5,184 nucleotides of DNA from CAZPUS01 sp964589825 (lineage in GTDB: Bacteria; Fibrobacterota; Chitinivibrionia; Chitinivibrionales; WJKA01), in contig CAZPUS010000080.1 in NCBI GenBank assembly GCA_964589825.1, positions 1 through 5,184 on the forward strand. The letters are read 5' to 3'. Below the pieces are notes generated by a model. The model was given only the letters and a program-made list of their open reading frames with translations. It searched no databases and was not told the origin of the DNA. Shown here one piece after another: positions 1 through 5,184 of the stretch; position 1 is the stretch's first letter; each line of letters opens with the position of its first letter. Position numbers and translations under genes: made by a program.

Positions 1-43
1 CTACATCGAAGAGCTATTATTTTTTATTATGTACCGGGATTGA

Positions 44-57
44 CAACACCGGTGTTG
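44..57. promoter_or_regulatory. Perfect 14-bp palindrome upstream of the deacetylase gene, possible operator
   Basis: The sequence CAACACCGGTGTTG is identical to its own reverse complement, with 7-base arms and no spacer. It overlaps a TTGACA hexamer (40-45) that matches a consensus -35 box. However, no good -10 box lies 16-18 bases downstream of that hexamer, so a promoter here is not established. The palindrome sits about 80 bases before the preferred start of the deacetylase gene, where a repressor or activator dimer could bind. One such palindrome could also arise by chance in a window of this size. The functional call is inference. Confidence 0.3.
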
Positions 58-137
58 AGACGATGAACCAGGAACCCCGGTTTTTGTACGTTCCCACTTT
101 CTTGTACACACCACTTACCATGCATGACACGCAATTA

Positions 138-1214
138 ATGGAAAAAAACAATACATATACCCGGAGACGTTTTCTCGGAACCGTAGCTCGCAACGGCGCC
201 ATAATCAGCGCAACGGCAGGATATCCGTTACCGGCACATATGTGTTTTGCGAAGTATGACGGCAGGATCGATCCCGATAACAAAGGATCTGCAACTATGA
301 CCGGTTATGAATACAGAGACCTCTATCTGCAGCACGAAATTTATCCGGGACATCCCGAATCACCCGATCGGATAGAAGCAATTCACGACCGGGTTACGTC
401 CCGGGACATGCTTTCCACACTTACGCGCATAGATCCCCGCAAAAAGGTACTCGATTCTATCGCAAAAGTACATACCCAGTCACATATCGACGCGATCCGC
501 GAGATCCCCGGAAGCGGCGAAATCGCCATTCAGGCGGTGGCGGGATTGCTTGGTGCGGTCGATGGTGTATGCGCCGGTAACATGCGCAATGCATTCTGCG
601 CGCTCCGCCCCCCCGGCCATCACGCCACAAATACGGGACGCATGGAGGGATTTTGCTACTTTAGCAATGTAGCCATCGCGGTGCGGTATGCACAGCGGCA
701 CTACAATATCAAAAAAGTGCTGATCATAGACTGGGATTACCATCACGGGAACGGCACCGAGCATTTTTTCTACGACGATCCCGACGTACTCTTTTTTTCC
801 ACCCACAACAGGTGGGACTATCCCGGTACCGGCAAAGCTTCACGCACCGGAGAAGGTGCAGGAAAGGGCTTTACCATAAACGTGCACTGCGGCTGCGGTA
901 CGGATGACGATCAAATGTGTGCGGCATGGGAAAAACACCTGCTTCCTGCGGTCGATTCCTTTGAGCCTGAAATGGTCTTCATTTCCGCGGGGTTCGACAG
1001 CAGAGAGGACGACACACTCGGCTGCTTTCACATTACCGATCACGGCTTTATCCGTATGAGCCGAATGGCTATGGATATCGCACACCGGTATTCCCACGAC
1101 AGACTCGTCTCTTCTCTTGAAGGAGGCTACAACATACCCGGGCTCGCATCCGCGTCAATCGCCCACTTGCAGACACTTCGTGATTATAACCCTGAAGAAA
1201 CCAGCTCGGGCTGA
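138..1214 (+). CDS. Tat-exported zinc-dependent deacetylase, histone deacetylase/AcuC superfamily
   Basis: This 358-residue protein (from ATG 138) should hydrolyse an acetylated amine to acetate plus free amine. Family substrates include acetyl-lysine and acetylpolyamines; the substrate here is unknown. Catalytic motifs are intact: YPGHPESP (69-76), RPPGHHA with the paired active-site His161/His162, DWDYHHGNGT with zinc ligands Asp200 and His202, AGFD with zinc ligand Asp287, and LEGGYN with catalytic Tyr331. Residues 8-14 read TRRRFLG, a twin-arginine motif, followed by a weakly hydrophobic stretch to about residue 38, so export to the periplasm is predicted. Start 138 gives a compact Tat n-region. 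ATGs at 63 and 120 are in frame, and the frame stays open to the window edge, but those residues look non-coding. No start has a strong Shine-Dalgarno. An internal ATG at 297 would give a leaderless cytoplasmic form. Era follows 66 bases later. Family call is sure; export is likely; start is uncertain. Confidence 0.87.
   Translation: MEKNNTYTRRRFLGTVARNGAIISATAGYPLPAHMCFAKYDGRIDPDNKGSATMTGYEYRDLYLQHEIYPGHPESPDRIEAIHDRVTSRDMLSTLTRIDPRKKVLDSIAKVHTQSHIDAIREIPGSGEIAIQAVAGLLGAVDGVCAGNMRNAFCALRPPGHHATNTGRMEGFCYFSNVAIAVRYAQRHYNIKKVLIIDWDYHHGNGTEHFFYDDPDVLFFSTHNRWDYPGTGKASRTGEGAGKGFTINVHCGCGTDDDQMCAAWEKHLLPAVDSFEPEMVFISAGFDSREDDTLGCFHITDHGFIRMSRMAMDIAHRYSHDRLVSSLEGGYNIPGLASASIAHLQTLRDYNPEETSSG
282..299 (+). 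promoter_or_regulatory. Possible internal ribosome binding site and start inside the deacetylase gene
   Basis: AAAGGA at 282-287 lies 9 bases before an in-frame ATG at 297-299. This is the best Shine-Dalgarno-like match among the gene's candidate starts. Translation from here begins directly at the catalytic domain and omits the whole Tat leader, giving a protein of 305 residues. It may be the real start, a second start producing a cytosolic form, or chance. The well-formed twin-arginine motif upstream argues against it being the only start. Confidence 0.25.
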
Positions 1215-1280
1215 ATCGACGCTTTTTGCCCCGGATCATCTGCATTTTTTTCCACCAGACACACCGAAATACCCCATAAC

Positions 1281-2192
1281 ATGACAAATCCCGAATCAAC
1301 ACCATTCAAATCCGCATTCATATCACTCATCGGACGCCCCAACAGCGGCAAATCGACACTCATCAATGCTGTACTCGGCAGCGAACTCTCAATCGCGACT
1401 TCGATGCCCCAGACAACCCGTAAAACAGTACGGGGAATCTATACAGGCGAGCACCTGCAACTGGTGTTTGTCGATACACCGGGAATTCATTACGGGCGCC
1501 ATATGTACAATCGCACCATAAGCAGGGAAAGCGAATACAGCATACGGGAAAAAGGCATCGATCTTCTGTGCTATGTCGTCGATATGGCGCGGGATTACGG
1601 CAAAGAGGAGGACCATATCGCCGAGATGGTCACAGCTTCAGGCCTCTCATCATGTATTGTATTCAATAAAAAGGATCAGGTCGCTGATGCCGATGCACGC
1701 CGCAGCGCGTTTTTTACACGCTATCCCGACCTCAAGGATGTCGATACCGTCACCCTTGCTGCAACCGATACAGAGGCGGGACGTTATTTCCTCGACTATC
1801 TTCGCACTATTGCTCCCGAAGGGCCGCAGTATTTCCCCGCAGAACAGATAAGCGACGATAATCTGCGCTTTTTTGCCGCAGAATTCATCCGCAAGGCGAT
1901 CATCGCACATACCCAGCAGGAAGTCCCGCACGCCTGCTTTGTGGAGATTGAATCGTATAAAGAGGCAGACGACACCCATCAGATCAGTGCACGGATTCAT
2001 GTGGAGACACAGGGACAGAAAGGGATTCTTATCGGGAAAAAAGGTGCGGGAATCAAATCAATCAAAGCTCAGGCACGGCGCGATATTGCGAACATGGTCG
2101 ATACCCCGGTTGCCCTCTCCTGCCATATCACCGTAACCAAAAACTGGCGCAACAATAAAAACTTTTTGCGAAATGCGGGATATTCGTTCTGA
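1281..2192 (+). CDS. era: GTPase Era, 16S rRNA-binding ribosome assembly factor
   Basis: Era is a GTP-binding protein that binds the 3' end of 16S rRNA during maturation of the small ribosomal subunit, and acts in the cytoplasm and at the membrane face. The 303-residue length is normal for the family. The G domain shows G1 GRPNSGKST (18-26), G2 around PQTTR (43-47), G3 DTPG (65-68) and G4 NKKD (129-132). G5 is degenerate: LAATDTEAG near 159-167 replaces the usual SA-containing loop. The C-terminal KH domain carries the RNA-binding loop GKKGAGIKSIK (252-262) and ends in the typical WRNN...LRNAGY tail. The ATG at 1281 gives the usual short N-terminus before G1; no Shine-Dalgarno is visible before it. 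The gene follows the deacetylase by 66 bases, close enough for co-transcription. Common era neighbours such as rnc, recO or ybeY are not in this window. Confidence 0.96.
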   Translation: MTNPESTPFKSAFISLIGRPNSGKSTLINAVLGSELSIATSMPQTTRKTVRGIYTGEHLQLVFVDTPGIHYGRHMYNRTISRESEYSIREKGIDLLCYVVDMARDYGKEEDHIAEMVTASGLSSCIVFNKKDQVADADARRSAFFTRYPDLKDVDTVTLAATDTEAGRYFLDYLRTIAPEGPQYFPAEQISDDNLRFFAAEFIRKAIIAHTQQEVPHACFVEIESYKEADDTHQISARIHVETQGQKGILIGKKGAGIKSIKAQARRDIANMVDTPVALSCHITVTKNWRNNKNFLRNAGYSF

Positions 2193-2238
2193 CCGTCATT
2201 GCCGTATTGTTTTTTGCAGCACTTCTGCGGTGGCCAAG

Positions 2239-2264
2239 GCAAACCCGTTGCGTATATTTTTTTT
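2239..2264 (+). terminator. Weak candidate terminator downstream of era
   Basis: GCAA (2239-2242) and TTGC (2248-2251) can pair around a 5-base loop. A run of eight T (2257-2264) follows after five bases. The stem is only 4 bp and the T tract is displaced, so this is a poor intrinsic terminator, but it is the only hairpin plus T tract in the 172-bp gap after era. Confidence 0.22.
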
Positions 2265-2292
2265 GCGTAGCTGCCATATTTTAAGCTATTTT
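2263..2292 (+). promoter_or_regulatory. Candidate promoter for the FecR-barrel gene
   Basis: TTGCGT (2263-2268) and TATTTT (2287-2292) are spaced by 18 bases, with further AT-rich sequence to 2300. They resemble a sigma-70 -35/-10 pair and would give a leader of roughly 65 bases before the ATG at 2365. Each hexamer differs from consensus at two positions, and the region is AT-rich, so chance matches are easy. The 172-bp gap after era does make a separate promoter reasonable. Confidence 0.27.
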
Positions 2293-2350
2293 ATAACAAA
2301 ACAGAGGTTATTCGACCCTATTCGGTTTTCAATTACCGTATGTATTACTG

Positions 2351-2358
2351 TAAGGAGG
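2351..2358 (+). promoter_or_regulatory. Strong Shine-Dalgarno setting the start of the FecR-barrel gene
   Basis: TAAGGAGG is a near-perfect anti-16S match placed 6 bases before the ATG at 2365. It decides the start: the open frame continues upstream to an ATG at 2173 inside era, but the extra 64 residues look non-coding and would bury the signal peptide. It contrasts sharply with the absence of such a motif before the two upstream genes. Confidence 0.85.
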
Positions 2359-2364
2359 CTTTTT

Positions 2365-4836
2365 ATGCACTCGAAATTTCTGCATTCCATACCTGTGTGT
2401 TTACTTGTGCTGCTGTGTACCCTTTCCGGCGTACAGGGCGCCCAGCTTATGAGCGACAGTGCAATGCTGCGTGTTCATAACACCGGAGAATGGATAGCAT
2501 GTAACCCCGAAAGCGTCTATACGTTTACCCACGGCGATTCTCTTTACGCACAGCAAAAAGCGCTGCTTGTACTGAGCCCCGCCTGCAGTGTAATGGCGGC
2601 ACAGGAAAGCCGGCTTTCTTTTTCTGTTCAAAATAAAAACGTGACTCTGCATGTACAGCAGGGCAAATGTTTCATACGCCGTACACGGCCCCATACCTAT
2701 GACACGATATCGCTGCATACACTGGGATGCGGCTTTACACTCAAAGGAACCCAGGCCGCCTTGAAAATCACGCCGCAGGCAATGCCCACCGTGGCGGTAA
2801 TAGAAGGAACAATACTCGCCGCCACTCCCAACGGAGAGGTAACGGAAGTAACTTCTGGCAGCTATGCAACGCTTGATCCTCAGAATAACCGTGCGCGCAG
2901 CGGTGCGCTCTCGCCGGATGCGATTTCACAGATACTCGCCTGGTCGGGAATAGGCACCCGTGCAGCCCCTTCACCGTCGCCTGCAGTATCCGATTCGGCT
3001 CCGCACACTCCCGATACGTCCGCAGCCGATACCGATGCAGCGGATACCAGCGCCACAACCGATACGAGTGAAAAACAAAAGTCACAAACACCGCAGACTG
3101 ACGCGATGAAGAAAAAAGTGGCTGTTGCTGATACCGCTTCCGAAAAAAAGTCCGCCCCTGCTGAAAAATCGAAACCTGCTGCAGAGCCGACACCCGAACC
3201 AGATAAAGAAGCTCCCGCACCCGCACCCGGCGGTGGTACCGCACAACCCGGTCCACAGAAAGATGCCGACACAACGGCCGACAAAGAGGCTGAGGCAGAA
3301 AAAAAACCGCAGAAAGCGGACAAGAAAAAAGATGGCGATGCACAGGCAACCAGTTATCAGCTCTCGGTCGGCAGTGTCACCATCGAAGACGAGCAGTGGA
3401 CCCGCATCGCCTTCGGCATTGACGTCCCACTATGGAAATTCGGGGTGTTTTTCGATCTCGAATTTTTCCTTACAGAAGCAGGGCAGCTTTCGGACAAGGG
3501 ATGGCAGGTTAAGGACGACAAGTGGCAGGAATTCATGATGCGCAAAATCAGGTATGTACGTTTCGGCCGTGAAAACGACCCTCTTTTTGTAAAACTCGGC
3601 GGCCTTGACAATGTCTCCATGGGGTACGGTTTTATCGTAGACGGCTTTACCAACATGCTCGATTATCCTGAAGAGAAACTGCTTGGGCTTCAGTTTCAGC
3701 TCAACGACCTCTCCGCGGTCGGCTTCTCTTTGCATGCAATGACTCCCGATATACAGGAACTCCTTGACAAAGGTGAAGGCACGCAATCGGATGTGGGAGG
3801 AATCATCGCCACACGTGTGAGCCTCACCCCGCTGAAGCGTCTGACGCTCCCCTTTGTCAACAGCATCACGACCGGTGTTTCGGTTGCAATCGACCGCAAC
3901 CAGTACGCACCTGCGCGGGAGTGGGAATTTTCACTTAAAGGTCCCGCCTATGACCGTGACAGTGATTCGATTCTGGACAGCTCCGCAACTATGTATAATA
4001 TTATCAGAGACTACACCCTTATGGATTCACTGCGCCGTGCTTTTATAGACTCCGGGGTCTACGATACTGTTATAGAAGATGAGGACCGCTTTGCGGAACG
4101 CAAAACCGACAAAATGGTAATCGCCGGTCTGGACGCGGGCATGCCACTGTGGCAGTCACCGATTACCAGCGGCCATGTATACGGTCATGCGGCGGCCCGG
4201 TTGGACACCTCATGGAGCGATGACAAAATGCATGACTGGGGCTTCGGCTTTCCCGGATTTTCCTTCTCTTTGTGGAAATTCAATGCACGTATAGAATATC
4301 GTCATGTAGAAGGCAAATTCGAACCCGGCTATTTCGGACGATACTATCTCGAAGAACGGATAAACCGAGACCCTGTATATGTCAAGGAGGACTCGCTCTC
4401 TCCCGCCAATCTCAACGGCGTGTTCGGCACCTGCGGCTTCTCTATCGCAGGAATCGTGAACCTTACCGGTAGTTATCAGCGTATGGCTGGTGAAAAGCCA
4501 ACATCAGGTGCAAAAGCGGCACTCGATCAGCGTTTTTCGTTATCGTGTGCCGCCGGGGAGGAAATCCTCTCACGGATCCCCCGTATCGCACGAGCACAAG
4601 CCTATTTTGACAAAACCGATATGCAACGGACCTGGATGCTGGATACACAACGATACGATCATTTTTTCGAAAAAACACCGAATATGTACTACGGCTACAG
4701 AGCGGGTGTCAAACTCGCAGAATCGGCCATGCTTATTGCTGACATGCGCTACGGATGGCACTGGGAGTCCGCTGAAAGCGGTTATGTGCTTGTACCATCT
4801 AACAACCTGCAAATACAAACAGTACTTCAGTTCTAG
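2365..4836 (+). CDS. Secreted FecR-domain protein with C-terminal outer-membrane beta-barrel
   Basis: An 823-residue protein with no gene name I recognise. Residues 1-25 form a Sec signal peptide: basic start, hydrophobic core VCLLVLLCTL, likely cut after VQG. Residues ~27-172 look like a FecR-type beta domain; the pattern LHTLGCGFTLKGTQAAL (118-134), then VAVIEGTI (143-150), then SGSYATL (164-170) fits its conserved second half. Residues ~195-328 are a low-complexity Ala/Pro/Asp/Thr then Lys/Glu/Pro linker. Residues ~329-823 show many short amphipathic strands rich in Gly and aromatics, and the chain ends LQIQTVLQF, with a C-terminal Phe as in outer-membrane barrels. FecR itself is an inner-membrane sigma regulator, but here there is no anti-sigma domain or membrane helix, and no sigma factor gene nearby. 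I infer a periplasmic domain, perhaps ligand- or peptidoglycan-facing, tethered to an outer-membrane barrel. The pore's cargo is unknown. FecR call is likely; barrel call is likely. Confidence 0.85.
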   Translation: MHSKFLHSIPVCLLVLLCTLSGVQGAQLMSDSAMLRVHNTGEWIACNPESVYTFTHGDSLYAQQKALLVLSPACSVMAAQESRLSFSVQNKNVTLHVQQGKCFIRRTRPHTYDTISLHTLGCGFTLKGTQAALKITPQAMPTVAVIEGTILAATPNGEVTEVTSGSYATLDPQNNRARSGALSPDAISQILAWSGIGTRAAPSPSPAVSDSAPHTPDTSAADTDAADTSATTDTSEKQKSQTPQTDAMKKKVAVADTASEKKSAPAEKSKPAAEPTPEPDKEAPAPAPGGGTAQPGPQKDADTTADKEAEAEKKPQKADKKKDGDAQATSYQLSVGSVTIEDEQWTRIAFGIDVPLWKFGVFFDLEFFLTEAGQLSDKGWQVKDDKWQEFMMRKIRYVRFGRENDPLFVKLGGLDNVSMGYGFIVDGFTNMLDYPEEKLLGLQFQLNDLSAVGFSLHAMTPDIQELLDKGEGTQSDVGGIIATRVSLTPLKRLTLPFVNSITTGVSVAIDRNQYAPAREWEFSLKGPAYDRDSDSILDSSATMYNIIRDYTLMDSLRRAFIDSGVYDTVIEDEDRFAERKTDKMVIAGLDAGMPLWQSPITSGHVYGHAAARLDTSWSDDKMHDWGFGFPGFSFSLWKFNARIEYRHVEGKFEPGYFGRYYLEERINRDPVYVKEDSLSPANLNGVFGTCGFSIAGIVNLTGSYQRMAGEKPTSGAKAALDQRFSLSCAAGEEILSRIPRIARAQAYFDKTDMQRTWMLDTQRYDHFFEKTPNMYYGYRAGVKLAESAMLIADMRYGWHWESAESGYVLVPSNNLQIQTVLQF
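3013..3057 (+). repeat. Three imperfect 15-bp tandem units in the linker of the FecR-barrel gene
   Basis: Units start at 3013, 3028 and 3043, each beginning GATAC and encoding DTSAA, DTDAA and DTSAT. A partial fourth copy (TDTS, GATAC at 3061) follows. The period preserves the reading frame. This looks like slippage-type growth of a flexible periplasmic linker, so linker length may vary between strains. Confidence 0.6.
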
Positions 4837-4987
4837 CCGGTATGACCCGTTATGTAGCGGTTCCTGACGCTTTCTTATCAGCGATGCGAATCGCATACGG
4901 TACTCACCAGCCGCGCATTGCAGCAGCTTTTATCACTACAATCGCTCATTTCAATTTGAACTTATCTGCATTGTGTCGGAACGATAC
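4837..4987. other. 151-bp intergenic gap with a short palindrome
   Basis: No convincing coding sequence or terminator is visible. ATGCGA (4884-4889) and TCGCAT (4891-4896) form a near-perfect palindrome around a single A, more suited to a protein-binding site than an RNA hairpin. TACAAT (4937-4942) resembles a -10 box for the downstream gene but lacks a fitting -35 box. Any regulatory role is speculative. Confidence 0.3.
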
Positions 4988-5184
4988 ATGAGCTCTCGCC
5001 AGTCGTCTTCTTCTTCACCAATGATCGGCCGGCTGCAAAACAACATGCAGCCCGGGGAACCCGGCGGAAAAAAATTCGCCATACCCAAAAAAGGGCGAAT
5101 CCGTACCGTTATACTTTTGCTTCTGGGTATCGGTCTGGTCGTATTTATTGCCAACAGAAACGATCCCGTAACCGCTCAGTCACA
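4988..5184 (+). CDS. Partial gene: N-terminus of a single-pass membrane protein
   Basis: The frame opens at ATG 4988 and runs to the window edge without a stop, giving 65 residues of a longer protein. It begins with a Ser-rich stretch (MSSRQSSSSSP), a Gly/Pro-rich segment and a basic patch (KKFAIPKKGRIR, 28-39). One hydrophobic helix follows (TVILLLLGIGLVVFIA, 40-55), then NRNDP. The positive charge before the helix predicts an N-in, C-out topology, with the missing body in the periplasm. GGAA at 4978-4981 is a weak Shine-Dalgarno about 6 bases upstream; an in-frame GTG at 4973 is an alternative start. The catalytic or binding part lies outside the window, so no function can be given. Base use resembles the upstream genes, which supports a real gene. 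Confidence 0.65.
   Translation, partial: MSSRQSSSSSPMIGRLQNNMQPGEPGGKKFAIPKKGRIRTVILLLLGIGLVVFIANRNDPVTAQS

Noticed and set aside
1..66. Possible 3' end of an upstream gene
   Set aside because: Two frames are open from position 1 (stops at 41-43 and 64-66), but too few codons are present to tell coding from chance. The third frame is also open and joins the deacetylase frame.
823..832. CCGGTACCGG palindrome
   Set aside because: It is inside the conserved deacetylase coding region (PGTG motif) and is explained by codons.
1202..1227. CAGC-TCGG-GCTG hairpin followed by T5 at the end of the deacetylase gene, as a terminator
   Set aside because: The stem is only 4 bp, lies inside the coding end, and the T tract is about 10 bases away, so it is not a credible terminator.
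1650..2000. Minus-strand open frame of 116 codons opposite era
   Set aside because: It lies wholly inside a well-supported conserved gene, and its product shows no domain.
2173..2364. Upstream extension of the FecR-barrel reading frame to an ATG inside era
   Set aside because: The added 64 residues have no signal-peptide logic and overlap the era 3' end. The strong TAAGGAGG at 2351-2358 and the classic signal peptide fix the start at 2365.
2768..3349. Long minus-strand open frames (193 and 147 codons) opposite the FecR-barrel linker
   Set aside because: They mirror the biased Ala/Pro/Lys/Glu codons of the + strand linker and give low-complexity Ser/Ala/Arg-rich products with no recognisable domain.
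4951..5154. Minus-strand open frame opposite the partial gene at the window end
   Set aside because: The + strand frame gives a coherent membrane-protein N-terminus, while the minus product has no recognisable features.

Overview
The window holds three complete protein genes and one partial one, all on the + strand. Base composition looks roughly balanced in G+C. The organism is a Gram-negative (diderm) bacterium: the third gene encodes a secreted protein with an outer-membrane beta-barrel ending in a C-terminal Phe, and the first encodes a protein with a twin-arginine (Tat) export signal. The barrel part resembles, from memory only, unnamed outer-membrane proteins of Fibrobacterota/Chitinispirillia-like and spirochaete-like lineages. 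That placement is a weak inference.

Layout. Positions 1-137 are upstream sequence with a perfect 14-bp palindrome (44-57). Positions 138-1214 encode a zinc-dependent deacetylase of the histone deacetylase/AcuC superfamily behind a Tat-type leader. After a 66-bp gap, 1281-2192 encodes the essential ribosome-assembly GTPase Era with all its hallmarks. A 172-bp AT-rich gap (2193-2364) then carries a T8 tract, a weak promoter candidate and a very strong Shine-Dalgarno. Positions 2365-4836 encode an 823-residue protein made of a signal peptide, a FecR-like periplasmic domain, a low-complexity Ala/Pro/Lys/Glu/Asp/Thr linker and a large beta-barrel-like domain. A 151-bp gap follows. From 4988 a single-pass membrane protein begins and runs off the window end.

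How the genes relate. The deacetylase and Era genes are close enough to be co-transcribed but have no evident functional link. The FecR-barrel gene appears to be an independent unit with its own ribosome binding site. No RNA gene, CRISPR array, insertion sequence or phage feature was found. The most notable items are the FecR-like domain joined to an outer-membrane barrel with no sigma-factor partner, and the Tat-exported deacetylase that also has a possible internal start exactly where its catalytic domain begins. I found no convincing multi-gene novel system.
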